Assembly (NCBI GenBank): GCA_040877935.1
Contig: JBBDNB010000049.1
Location: 1-59,338, forward strand
DNA from: Chitinophagales bacterium
Lineage (GTDB): Bacteria > Bacteroidota > Bacteroidia > Chitinophagales > CAIOSU01
Direction: 5' to 3'
Length of the DNA: 59,338 bases
Below are positions 14,126 through 23,481 of this stretch, piece by piece. Position numbers and translations under genes: made by a program. Within the stretch, counting starts at the first letter, position 1, and each line of letters starts with the position of its first letter. The notes beneath the pieces are model-generated. The model had not been told where the DNA came from and ran no database searches. It saw only the letters and a program-made list of their open reading frames with translations.

Positions 14126-16994
14126 AATATCAAAGATCAATTTTTACAATCAAACCACAACCTTTAAAAGCTTTATTGCATAAGTGGCACTAATATCAAA
14201 GATCAATTTTTACAATCAAACCACAACTTTTGCGCCTGGCTTTTCGCTTGGAACGTCAATATCAAAGATCAATTTTTACAATCAAACCACAACCTACCTT
14301 ATCAGCCACTATTTTGGCGTCAAAATATCAAAGATCAATTTTTACAATCAAACCACAACCCTGATCATCCGTATGCGCTCCTGGAAGCGAATATCAAAGA
14401 TCAATTTTTACAATCAAACCACAACTGCAAATGGCAGTTATAACGAGAGCTTTCGAATATCAAAGATCAATTTTTACAATCAAACCACAACCTTTGCAGA
14501 ACAATTATAGAACTGTTGGTCAATATCAAAGATCAATTTTTACAATCAAACCACAACACTTTTCTTCTTATTCTCATTTCCTTGTTAATATCAAAGATCA
14601 ATTTTTACAATCAAACCACAACTTCGTTTCTCCTCATACTAAAACACGCAAAAATATCAAAGATCAATTTTTACAATCAAACCACAACTGTTTGGTGGCG
14701 TTTTTATTCCGTTGTACTAATATCAAAGATCAATTTTTACAATCAAACCACAACTGGGTAACGACAAGCTAAACAACGTGGCTCAATATCAAAGATCAAT
14801 TTTTACAATCAAACCACAACTGCTCCTGGCTGTTCTTAGCTCTAATTTCAAATATCAAAGATCAATTTTTACAATCAAACCACAACCACGCCTGCCGTGC
14901 GCAGTTCAAACTGCCGAATATCAAAGATCAATTTTTACAATCAAACCACAACACAGGCTTGATAACAGGCGGCTGGGCTGATAATATCAAAGATCAATTT
15001 TTACAATCAAACCACAACTCTGGCCCATTCCTCGGCAGCGAAATCCCAATATCAAAGATCAATTTTTACAATCAAACCACAACAACTTAAAAGCAAATGA
15101 GAAGAAAGGACATAATATCAAAGATCAATTTTTACAATCAAACCACAACCTCTGGGGCTCGTTAAGTGTCACACCAACAAATATCAAAGATCAATTTTTA
15201 CAATCAAACCACAACAAGGAGCTGCCTCAAAGACAGACATTCCGGAATATCAAAGATCAATTTTTACAATCAAACCACAACATTTCCGTCTCCACTACTT
15301 TAATAACCTTAAATATCAAAGATCAATTTTTACAATCAAACCACAACCTACTGTGGCCGTTCCTGTGGCCTGGTTGGAATATCAAAGATCAATTTTTACA
15401 ATCAAACCACAACCGAAGGGTATGGGCTATAGCGTGTGTTAGAAATATCAAAGATCAATTTTTACAATCAAACCACAACTCTATGTTGACTCTTGTCGGG
15501 CCCACACCGAATATCAAAGATCAATTTTTACAATCAAACCACAACCCGCTTATGGCTACTGTTATTTGAGGTGCTAATATCAAAGATCAATTTTTACAAT
15601 CAAACCACAACATTTCCGTCTCCACTACTTTAATAACCTTAAATATCAAAGATCAATTTTTACAATCAAACCACAACCTACTGTGGCCGTTCCTGTGGCC
15701 TGGTTGGAATATCAAAGATCAATTTTTACAATCAAACCACAACTAATAGCATATTCAACACCTTATTGAAATCAATATCAAAGATCAATTTTTACAATCA
15801 AACCACAACAGGCAGGACGTTATCAGGAAAGTTGACTGAATATCAAAGATCAATTTTTACAATCAAACCACAACAAGGCTTTGTTGGTGGACAGGATTGG
15901 CGAAAATATCAAAGATCAATTTTTACAATCAAACCACAACCCAATTGCACACGTGGGCCACTATCTCTGAAATATCAAAGATCAATTTTTACAATCAAAC
16001 CACAACTAACAACGGCTTATACACCATAAAAGCAATAATATCAAAGATCAATTTTTACAATCAAACCACAACTTTCTTCTCGTTCTTTCTTTAATTTAGC
16101 TTAATATCAAAGATCAATTTTTACAATCAAACCACAACTTTCTTTAGCATCTTCTTCTTCAAATTCTCAATATCAAAGATCAATTTTTACAATCAAACCA
16201 CAACATCAAATAATACATATACATCAGATAAAGAATATCAAAGATCAATTTTTACAATCAAACCACAACTGAAGATGAACCGACTGCCGAGGATGCAAAA
16301 ATATCAAAGATCAATTTTTACAATCAAACCACAACCTGCTAACAGCGTATATAAGAAATGGCACAAATATCAAAGATCAATTTTTACAATCAAACCACAA
16401 CAATTTCCTTACAATATGATGCGTTTGCCAAATATCAAAGATCAATTTTTACAATCAAACCACAACACTGGGTTTCCGGCAACCGTTAAAGTTATTAATA
16501 TCAAAGATCAATTTTTACAATCAAACCACAACCTGTGCGCAAATATCGGCTATAAATTTTCCAATATCAAAGATCAATTTTTACAATCAAACCACAACCA
16601 AGCCCCTGTATCGGCAACAGAAGCCGCAAATATCAAAGATCAATTTTTACAATCAAACCACAACAGCACTACTGCATATAACGGCATTCCCCTGAATATC
16701 AAAGATCAATTTTTACAATCAAACCACAACTAGGCCAGCAGTGCATATTTCCACTCCAAAAATATCAAAGATCAATTTTTACAATCAAACCACAACCTCA
16801 AAGCGAAGGGATAAAAACGGATATGAAATATCAAAGATCAATTTTTACAATCAAACCACAACAATCCTGATCCTGTGGCCTGCAATGCAGCAAATATCAA
16901 AGATCAATTTTTACAATCAAACCACAACCTTCACGAACTTGGCCATTACGTGCTTCAGAATATCAAAGATCAATTTTTACAATCAAACCACAAC
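14126..16994 (-). CRISPR. Type II-C CRISPR array, 44 repeats and 43 spacers
   Basis: The 36-base repeat reads AATATCAAAG...AACCACAAC on the plus strand (GTTGTGGTTTG...TTTGATATT on the minus strand). It recurs identically from 14126 to 16959 (last start), with period 66; five spacings are 65. I count 44 intact repeats and 43 spacers, 38 of 30 bases and five of 29. Two adjacent spacers occur twice: 15282-15311 equals 15612-15641, and 15348-15377 equals 15678-15707, exactly 330 bases apart. I infer the minus strand as crRNA sense from tracrRNA pairing. Reading frames found across the array are translated repeats. Confidence 0.98.
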
Positions 16995-17023
16995 TATGGC
17001 TTGATCAATGTGTGCAGCCAATC

Positions 17024-17148
17024 AATATCAAACTTGCCTGCCGTTTAGAGCAGTACTATTTCTTACACTCCTTTATCATTTATGAAATATATCAAACCTG
17101 CCTCCACCAAATTGCGGCAAGGCAGGGATCAATTTTTACAATCAAACC
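17024..17148 (-). repeat. Decayed terminal CRISPR repeats with an inserted palindrome
   Basis: After a 29-base spacer-like stretch, the first nine bases of a repeat (AATATCAAA) recur at 17024 and a related word (ATATCAAAC) at 17089. The last 22 bases up to ACAATCAAACC recur at 17127-17148. Between the second start and this end lies a short hairpin, CCTGCCT ... AGGCAGG. These are worn leader-distal repeats, one of them split by a palindrome of about 30 bases. Confidence 0.7.
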
Positions 17149-17155
17149 CAATCTG

Positions 17156-17197
17156 GCGCGCATTTTCAGCTTAGCCTGTAGCATAGTAAATGCGTGC
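17156..17197. repeat. 42-base hairpin repeat, copy 1
   Basis: Starts GCGCGCATTTT and ends AAATGCGTGC. The ends pair over ten bases, with GCTTAGCCTGTAGC in the loop. Copy 2 is at 19554-19595 in the same orientation with two differences. It directly follows the decayed CRISPR repeats. Confidence 0.75.
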
Positions 17198-17233
17198 CTG
17201 TGCTAAAACTCTTGAATTTTGTATTTTAGAAAA

Positions 17234-17545
17234 ATGTCTGAGAGCAGTAAAATTCCGCACTCGCTCGCTATGCTGCAAATGCCAAGCGGCAAACGAGCGC
17301 GAGGAAGAAAAGAAAACGTTGTGGAAGGCATAAAAGCTCATAATAAAATAATAAAAACTTGTTTCGATGAAAACATACAATTGGAAAGCATATTTTTTAT
17401 TGACATGAATAATTATCTAACATGTAATGTAAATAACTTCTATGATATATGCCATTTATCATCCAATGGATCGACAAAGTTTGTTTCAATTCTTTTTCCA
17501 ATATTTAAATCAATAGTTGAAAAAAATGACATTTGTACAACATGA
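17234..17545 (+). pseudogene. C-terminal fragment resembling an SGNH/GDSL-type hydrolase
   Basis: 103 codons from the ATG at 17234. The second half (IFFIDMNNYLT ... YDICHLSSNGSTKFVSILF) looks like the end of an SGNH hydrolase with the Asp-x-x-His catalytic pair (Asp and His in DICH). The Ser and Gly/Asn blocks are absent. The first half (SSKIPHSLAMLQMPSGKRARGRK) appears to be translated repeat sequence rich in GAGCGCGAG-like words. I infer a truncated gene whose upstream part was lost next to the CRISPR boundary. The stop overlaps the next ATG in ATGA, so the parental gene was probably coupled to the membrane protein that follows. Confidence 0.45.
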
Positions 17546-19266
17546 AACACACGTTATTTTATTTATGTATTTTACTTCTCGCATTCATATTTACCTTACC
17601 TTGGCATCAGGGTTTACCTCTGGGTGATGATTACATTGGTGCTGCCTATCAATTCTTAAAAGGCAACTGGGACATTTACAATAATTACTATGCAAACAGG
17701 ATTGGCAGTTTTCTACCCTACGCAATCGGTATCTCATTATTAGGAATTAGCGAATGGTTGAATTATATAACAACAGGTATATACATTGGCTTGCTGGTTA
17801 TGGTTTATCTGGTATTAAAAAAAACCGATAAAAAGGTGGCTTTGGTTGCCACTACTTTGTTATCAGTATCCACAGTCATGCATCAAAACGCGGTTGTGGT
17901 GTCGAGTGATATGACAACCGCGCTTACTACAAACGCACTCGTATTGATTTATTATTATTTCAGGTTTCATGCAAAACTTTCTAAGGAAAAGGAAACCCAA
18001 TGGGGGATTATAACAGCAGTAACTTTTTTTACCGCTTTGTTAGTAAAGACAAGTGTGGTGTTTTATTTACCAGTGTTAGCCTGGTTTTTCTTTAAAGATT
18101 ATCAAAGTGGACTACGAAATTATTATTGGGAAATTTTTGCAATGGGATCCGTCTTTTTGGGATTAATTCTTTTAGTAGCCTATTGGATAAAAACGGGCGA
18201 TGCGTTTTTCAGAGTTAGTCAGACGAAATTGTTGCTCAGTGCTAACGAATACAACTATGCTTCTTCCGATTGGAAAACGATCATAAACAGGCTAACTTGG
18301 CAACCGTTCCGATTTTTACTCGAAAACTATTCTTTCGGTACATTACTGCTATTATCATCACTTCAGATATTTTCCATATCAAAATCTAGCTCTGATGAAC
18401 AAAAATTCTTCAAGGTGTTGCAAATCGGTACACTTGGAATGTGGTGGTTTGGCAGTCAAGGTTTGACAAATTACAATCCAGTTGCTTTAACACACCGGCT
18501 CTGGCTGCCGCTGCTAGTTCCTATGGCTATCAATAGCGCTTTTTTTATTTGTAGAGTGATTAAGGGCGTATTTAGCCAAAAAACATTTAAATACATATTT
18601 TTTATTTCTGTTTCTTTTACAGCCTTAAGTGCCATTTCACTTTATTCGACATATCAAAGTTTCAGTCAAATTGGGATTCCCCATCCAAGGGTTTTGATTA
18701 TTTTTGTTTGGTATATTTTATATGCTAGCATTACTATATTGTCATTATATGCGAACCAATTCTTTTTAAAAAAACCATTTCACTACCTTCAGAATATCCA
18801 GAAAATTTTTTTTTTACTCATCATAATTCCCTTTTTATTCGCCAATACTTATTATCTAATACAAATGGGAAAAAATAAATTTAATGGTGTGAAAAATAAT
18901 TTCGAATCAGAAAAGGAAATATTTTTATATACTTTAAACCTAAGACCTGATAGAATAATCACTGATTACAACTTATATTGTTTTTATTATGTGTATACTT
19001 TAGATTTGAATAATAAACTCCCTGTTGTAGATTATAATAATGTAAACCCAGACTCACTACTGATTGGGGATTACATGTTATTAAGTAAGATAAGGCAATA
19101 TGTTTTTGAAAAAAATCTCACACAACCACTCACATATACTAAGGGGAACTTTACAATTCCCACATTTGTGAGGCAACCACAAGATTATTGCTTCGAACTT
19201 ATCAAAGAAAATAAAAGCAATAAGTTATATCGTTTTAATGGAGGAGAAAAATGCTATGAACCTTAG
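17542..19266 (+). CDS. Multi-pass membrane protein, GT-C (family 39-like) glycosyltransferase candidate
   Basis: 574 aa from the ATG at 17542; a TTG nine bases earlier is less likely. It has about ten hydrophobic segments. The first loop carries PLGDDYIGAAYQFLKGNWDIY, an acidic motif at the place where GT-C transferases of the PMT/ArnT type have their catalytic Asp/Glu. The C-terminal 130 residues are soluble. If the reading is right, it transfers a sugar from a lipid-linked donor at the outer face of the inner membrane. Sequence is AT-rich and it sits among dispersed repeats, so transfer is possible. Without a profile search this remains a family-level guess. Confidence 0.6.
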   Translation: MKHTLFYLCILLLAFIFTLPWHQGLPLGDDYIGAAYQFLKGNWDIYNNYYANRIGSFLPYAIGISLLGISEWLNYITTGIYIGLLVMVYLVLKKTDKKVALVATTLLSVSTVMHQNAVVVSSDMTTALTTNALVLIYYYFRFHAKLSKEKETQWGIITAVTFFTALLVKTSVVFYLPVLAWFFFKDYQSGLRNYYWEIFAMGSVFLGLILLVAYWIKTGDAFFRVSQTKLLLSANEYNYASSDWKTIINRLTWQPFRFLLENYSFGTLLLLSSLQIFSISKSSSDEQKFFKVLQIGTLGMWWFGSQGLTNYNPVALTHRLWLPLLVPMAINSAFFICRVIKGVFSQKTFKYIFFISVSFTALSAISLYSTYQSFSQIGIPHPRVLIIFVWYILYASITILSLYANQFFLKKPFHYLQNIQKIFFLLIIIPFLFANTYYLIQMGKNKFNGVKNNFESEKEIFLYTLNLRPDRIITDYNLYCFYYVYTLDLNNKLPVVDYNNVNPDSLLIGDYMLLSKIRQYVFEKNLTQPLTYTKGNFTIPTFVRQPQDYCFELIKENKSNKLYRFNGGEKCYEP

Positions 19267-19410
19267 TTTGATAATTTAGGACAAATTTAATTAATTGGTT
19301 TTTACAGTGTTGTAATTTATATAAGGTTTTTTAGAGGAAAAGCTGTATCCAACCAGCCCTCATCTATAGCCCAGCACCCGTGCTGCGAATGCCTGCCTGT
19401 ACATATTCGG
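19267..19410. other. Start of a 420-base gap without a gene (19267-19686)
   Basis: No reading frame with protein-like composition. The first 145 bases are unremarkable AT-rich sequence. The rest is made of the repeat blocks listed separately at 19411-19538, 19554-19595 and 19600-19653, laid end to end. Confidence 0.6.
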
Positions 19411-19538
19411 AAAAAATCCATTCACCAATTTCCCATTTCAATCACGATAGACTTCCAAAGTCTCAAAGACTTGGGAAGTCTCGCTATAACAAAACCATCC
19501 CCCCCTCCTATCAGTAGCGCCCTCGCTACGGATTAATT
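19411..19538. repeat. Long direct repeat, copy 1 (flanks the SDR-DUF2867 gene)
   Basis: Begins AAAAAATCCATTCACCAATT, contains a 15-3-15 palindrome at 19449-19481 (arms AGACTTCCAAAGTCT and AGACTTGGGAAGTCT, spacer CAA), then AGTAGCGCCCTCGCTACG, and ends GATTAATT. Copy 2 at 21185-21297 has the same order with a 15-base shorter middle. Confidence 0.8.
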
Positions 19539-19553
19539 CCGTCTCCCAATCTG

Positions 19554-19595
19554 GCGCGCATTTGCAGCTTAGCCTGTAGCATAGCAAATGCGTGC
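19554..19595. repeat. 42-base hairpin repeat, copy 2
   Basis: Same element as 17156-17197, also preceded by CAATCTG. The ends GCGCGCATTTGC and GCAAATGCGTGC pair over twelve bases with one G-T. Confidence 0.75.
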
Positions 19596-19599
19596 GGGG

Positions 19600-19653
19600 A
19601 TATTTCCAGGAAGAAAATTGCTGTTTTCTGGCATTTGAAATCCATAAAGCGCA
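19600..19653. repeat. Dispersed repeat (GATATTTCCAGG family), half copy
   Basis: About 54 bases from GATATTTCCAGGAAGAA to CATAAAGCGCAA. They match 55270-55324 with three differences. Here only one arm of the palindrome seen at 55211-55306 is present. Confidence 0.75.
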
Positions 19654-19686
19654 ACACTTTGCTTAAAACTAATGTTAGAAATGTCT

Positions 19687-21111
19687 ATGAAAATTCTACT
19701 TACAGGTGCTACAGGATATATCGGAAAGCGATTGCTCCCTACTTTAGTTGAAAATGGACATAAAGTTGTTTGTTGCACAAGAGATCCCGATAGATTCACC
19801 CCCCCGGAATCACTTGAAGACAACATTCAGGTAATCCAAGTTGACTTACTTGATATAAAGACACTAGAAAATATTCCATTGGATATAGATGCCGCTTATT
19901 ATCTGGTACATTCCATGTCAACATCAGATGAATATGAAGTACTTGAAAAAGAATCTGCCATAAATTTTAGAAATGCCATTGAGAAAACCCAAGCCAAACA
20001 AATAATTTATTTGAGTGGAATTGTAAATGATAACAATTTATCAAAACATTTAAACTCCAGAAAAAATGTTGAATTAGAATTGGCAAAAGGCAGTTATAAC
20101 TTAACCACACTGCGTGCTGGCATTATAATAGGTTCTGGAAGTGCCTCTTTTGAAATCATTAGAGATTTGGTAGAAAAACTACCGATTATGATTGCTCCAA
20201 AGTGGCTCAATACCAAATGTCAACCTATTGGAGTAACCGATGTGATTAAATTCCTGATTAAATCATTGGGAAATAAATCCACTTATAATAAAAACTTTGA
20301 TATTGGCGGGCCCTCTATTTTGACTTACAAAGAAATGCTGCTTGGCTTTGCCAAAGTTAGGGATCTGGGCAGAATAATAATTATTGTCCCGGTAATGACC
20401 CCGCGTATCTCCTCTTACTGGCTTTACTTTGTTACATCTACTTCTTATAAATTGGCCGTTTCTCTGGTCAATAGTATGAAGATTGAAGTCATTTGTAGAA
20501 ATAATGAAATCAACCATATTCTAGGAATTGAACCCATCACTTATCAGGCCGCATTGGAAAAAGCCTTTGCCAAGATAGAAAGCAATGAGATTGTTTCTAG
20601 TTGGAAAGACTCACAAGTAAGCGGTAGGTTGAAATTCAATATTTCAGACTTTATAAACGTGCCCAGCTATGGTTGTTTCAAAGATGTAAGAAAAAGAGAA
20701 TTGAAAGACAGAAAATATTCCATTGAAAAATTATGGGCTATTGGTGGTGAAAACGGTTGGTATTCTGCTGATTTTTTATGGCAATTAAGGGGTGTATTGG
20801 ACAAATTTTCAGGAGGTGTGGGTTTGCGCAGAGGCAGGACCAACAAAACCTCGCTGGAAGTAGGGGATGCTCTGGATTTTTGGCGTGTGCTTTATGCTAA
20901 TAAGGAGGAAGGAAGACTATTGCTTTTTGCTGAAATGAAATTGCCCGGTGAAGCTTGGCTCGAATTTAATATCAAGAACAATGTACTGACCCAAACTGCT
21001 ACTTTTAGACCAAAGGGTTTGTTGGGTAGATTGTACTGGGCTTCTGTACTTCCATTTCACGGAATTGTTTTTAATGGAATGATCAATAGCCTAAGTAAAG
21101 ATATTAACTAA
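19687..21111 (+). CDS. NAD(P)-binding SDR protein with C-terminal DUF2867
   Basis: 474 aa from ATG 19687 (MKILLTGATGYIG); two in-frame ATGs lie 6 and 15 bases upstream. Residues 1-300 are an atypical extended SDR fold: Rossmann motif TGATGYIGKRLLP, then CCTRDP as the probable NADP-binding strand end, AAYYLVHSM and QIIYLSGIV. Residues of about 330-474 match DUF2867 (LRRGRTNKTSLEVGDALDFWRVL, LLFAEMKLPGEAWLEF, LYWASVLPFHGIVFNGMI). Proteins with this two-domain layout occur widely in Bacteroidota; substrate unknown. The gene stands alone between two long direct repeats, 19411-19538 and 21185-21297. Confidence 0.85.
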   Translation: MKILLTGATGYIGKRLLPTLVENGHKVVCCTRDPDRFTPPESLEDNIQVIQVDLLDIKTLENIPLDIDAAYYLVHSMSTSDEYEVLEKESAINFRNAIEKTQAKQIIYLSGIVNDNNLSKHLNSRKNVELELAKGSYNLTTLRAGIIIGSGSASFEIIRDLVEKLPIMIAPKWLNTKCQPIGVTDVIKFLIKSLGNKSTYNKNFDIGGPSILTYKEMLLGFAKVRDLGRIIIIVPVMTPRISSYWLYFVTSTSYKLAVSLVNSMKIEVICRNNEINHILGIEPITYQAALEKAFAKIESNEIVSSWKDSQVSGRLKFNISDFINVPSYGCFKDVRKRELKDRKYSIEKLWAIGGENGWYSADFLWQLRGVLDKFSGGVGLRRGRTNKTSLEVGDALDFWRVLYANKEEGRLLLFAEMKLPGEAWLEFNIKNNVLTQTATFRPKGLLGRLYWASVLPFHGIVFNGMINSLSKDIN

Positions 21112-21184
21112 AGTTTCGGAGTTCCCCGAGCTGGCGCAATTGTGAGCTGGCATTGAGCGGTGGCTTTCTTGTACCTATATTACA

Positions 21185-21297
21185 AAAAAATCCATTCACC
21201 AATTTCCCCTTCCAATGACGATAGACTTCCAAAGTCTCAAAGACTTGGGAAGTCTTACTACCCCTCCTATCAGTAGCGCCCTCGCTACGGATTAATT
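21185..21297. repeat. Long direct repeat, copy 2
   Basis: Matches 19411-19538, with the palindrome at 21223-21255 (arms AGACTTCCAAAGTCT and AGACTTGGGAAGTCT, spacer CAA). It ends one base before the stop codon of the OmpA-family gene on the other strand. Confidence 0.8.
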
Positions 21298-21298
21298 A

Positions 21299-23332
21299 TC
21301 ACCTGTCACTCTCCACCTCATCAGGTCGTATGGATTCAATCACATATTCCTCTGAAACCACTTTAAAGGTAGTGCGCCTGTTTTCCTGGTGCTGTGCTTC
21401 GCTACATTCCACACCATCCTCACATTCATTGACTAATTTGGATTCGCCATAACCTTTGGCGGCCAAACGATCGGGATTTAGGCCGTTAACTATAAGGTAT
21501 TTAACTACCGACTGTGCACGGCCCAGGGATAGCTTCTCATTATAGGCATCGGAACCGCGCGAATCGGTATGTGAACCAATTTCAACAAAAATATCGGGGT
21601 TCACTTTCAGCATGCTGATCAATGTATCTAATACTACTTTGGATTGATCCCTTAAATTGGTTTTGTCATAATCATAGTAAATATTGGGAATGACAATTTC
21701 CTTTTCCTCAAAGATTTTTTCCATTACAATACGCACCTTGATTGTGACATAAACTTTTGATGGATCCTCCTGTCCTACCGTAGTCACATCGGCCGTCTGT
21801 GTAAAATAGCCATCTTTGATACTCAAGAGATTGTAATTGCTGTTTTTATCCAGCGGAAATTCAAATTTCCCCAGCTTGCTACTTCTTGCAGAATCTACAA
21901 ATTCAAGTCCATTGCGCTTTAACCGAAGTTTTATAAGGGCCTGATCTATCAGGTTAAAATCCACTACCGGGCTATTGGGATCATCCGGGTCTTCAAAAAC
22001 TTTTTCAACGACCAAACCTTCCAGGTTGAAAATATTTTCATTCCGGGCTTCAAAACGATAGGTGTCATCTTTGCCCAGCCCCCCCGGCCTGTTGGAAGTA
22101 AAATAACCGGAAAATCGGATAGGGTCATTTTTGTCTTTTGGTGCTTCTTGTTCAAGGATCAAAGCAAAATCATCCGCCCCTGAATTGATGGGCGTGCGCA
22201 TATTTTCCGGTGCCTTCCATACATTTCTTTCCTGTTTGGCTTTGAAAATATCCAAACCGCCCATACCGATATGCCCATCCGATGCAAAATACAAAGTGCC
22301 ATCTTTGGCTACAAAAGGGAACATTTCATCACCGGCAGTATTGATTTCAGAACCGAGGTTTTCTGCTTCATTCCATCCAAAACCGGTTTTCTTCATTATA
22401 TAAAGGTCCTTTCCTCCATAACCGCCTTCCACATCAGAGGAAAAAATCAAAAAGCGCTCTTGTGGATCGAGATAGGGTTGCCCAACATTTACCGTATCAG
22501 AAAACACAGGGAACTGTTCAGGAGTAGTCCACTGATTCATTGCATCAATCCGGGAAGTGTATAAGCTGCAATAATCATTTTCTTTCGAGTCTGAACCACA
22601 GCGGGTAAAAAACATCAGGGTATAATTCTTATTAAAGCTGGGAGAACCATCATTGTAGGCATAGCTGATTTTCTCTTGATAGCGTTCCGGAGCCTGGAAA
22701 GTACCATTCATTTTTTCGGCTATAAAAATGTCCATAAATTTCTCACCGGTCCATTTGTAATCATCAGAACCGGTAGCTGCTTTTCGATCGGAAGTGAAAA
22801 TCAGGCTGCCATTTTTGTACAATACCGGGGCAAAATCTGAGCTCTTGCTATTGATGTGCTCAAGGTTTTCAACACTTACATTGCTCCTGGACTTCCCCCA
22901 TTGAATGGCAGCTTCACAGGCCTGTATTTGCTGCTGCGCTTTCTTTTTATTAAAAGGCTCCATCACTGCATATTCCCTGAATTGTTTAATGGACTGTTCG
23001 TATTTCTGATTGGCCTTCAGCATCAAACCATAATTGTACTTGGCTATTGGGTCATAATTGAGCCGAACAGCATCGGCATACCACTTTTCTGCTGCGTTAA
23101 AATTATTGTTGAAGCGATAACTCTCCGCTGTAAAAAATGCTTTTTTGGCTTTGGTTTCAGGATTTTCAGAACTGTTGAATTCCTGTTCGTACAATGTTGA
23201 TGCCACTGAATAAGCCTTTGATTCAAAAGCCTGATCACCGGTTTTAAAGTTTTGCGAAGACTTACAGGAAAATAAAAAGAGCAATATTGTTAAAAGGGAA
23301 ATATAGTAGATCGATCCGGTAAAATAATTCAT
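21299..23332 (-). CDS. OmpA-family lipoprotein with TPR, PD40 propeller and carboxypeptidase-regulatory-like domains
   Basis: 677 aa. A lipoprotein signal (LLFLFSCKSS, Cys23) is followed by TPR-like helices at residues 30-150 (NFNAAEKWYADAVRLN, YEQSIKQFREYAV). Then comes a PD40/WD40-like propeller (LIFTSDRKAATG, FLIFSSDVEGGYGGKDLYIM, LYFASDGHIGMGGLDIF), a beta-sandwich linker near 430-530 and the OmpA C-terminal peptidoglycan-binding domain at about 545-665 (YYDYDKTNLRDQSKVVLDTL, IGSHTDSRGSDAYNEKLSLGRA). This architecture is typical of Bacteroidota and is related to PorE-like T9SS-associated proteins. I infer an outer-membrane/peptidoglycan anchor without assigning a specific partner. Confidence 0.9.
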   Translation of the reverse strand: MNYFTGSIYYISLLTILLFLFSCKSSQNFKTGDQAFESKAYSVASTLYEQEFNSSENPETKAKKAFFTAESYRFNNNFNAAEKWYADAVRLNYDPIAKYNYGLMLKANQKYEQSIKQFREYAVMEPFNKKKAQQQIQACEAAIQWGKSRSNVSVENLEHINSKSSDFAPVLYKNGSLIFTSDRKAATGSDDYKWTGEKFMDIFIAEKMNGTFQAPERYQEKISYAYNDGSPSFNKNYTLMFFTRCGSDSKENDYCSLYTSRIDAMNQWTTPEQFPVFSDTVNVGQPYLDPQERFLIFSSDVEGGYGGKDLYIMKKTGFGWNEAENLGSEINTAGDEMFPFVAKDGTLYFASDGHIGMGGLDIFKAKQERNVWKAPENMRTPINSGADDFALILEQEAPKDKNDPIRFSGYFTSNRPGGLGKDDTYRFEARNENIFNLEGLVVEKVFEDPDDPNSPVVDFNLIDQALIKLRLKRNGLEFVDSARSSKLGKFEFPLDKNSNYNLLSIKDGYFTQTADVTTVGQEDPSKVYVTIKVRIVMEKIFEEKEIVIPNIYYDYDKTNLRDQSKVVLDTLISMLKVNPDIFVEIGSHTDSRGSDAYNEKLSLGRAQSVVKYLIVNGLNPDRLAAKGYGESKLVNECEDGVECSEAQHQENRRTTFKVVSEEYVIESIRPDEVESDR

Positions 23333-23423
23333 CCTAAAATCCTTGAAGTAAAAAAAGCAATGCTAAAATACGATAAACCCAGCGGATGCTATAAGAATTT
23401 AATAACTCAGGTTTATAGCAAAT

Positions 23424-23456
23424 AAAAAAGTGCCCCGGAAATTAATCTGAGGCACT
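23424..23456 (-). terminator. Terminator of the glutamine synthetase gene
   Basis: On the minus strand AGTGCC (23456-23451) pairs with GGCACT (23434-23429), followed by a run of six T. It begins 26 bases after the glnN stop. Confidence 0.65.
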
Positions 23457-23481
23457 CTTAATTAATATTAGGAATTCTAAA

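Noticed and set aside
13925-14167. Open frame of 80 codons after cas2
   Set aside because: It is made of palindrome arms, leader and the first CRISPR repeat; no protein-like composition.
15348-16892. Spacers sharing TCCTGTGGCCTG (15348-15377 and 16863-16892)
   Set aside because: A 12-base match between two spacers could mean related targets but is too short to support without a protospacer search.
14184-17004. Several open frames of 64-152 codons across the CRISPR array
   Set aside because: They are translations of the 36-base repeat (SKINFYNQTTT, IKDQFLQSNHN, QRSIFTIKPQ) with random spacer residues.
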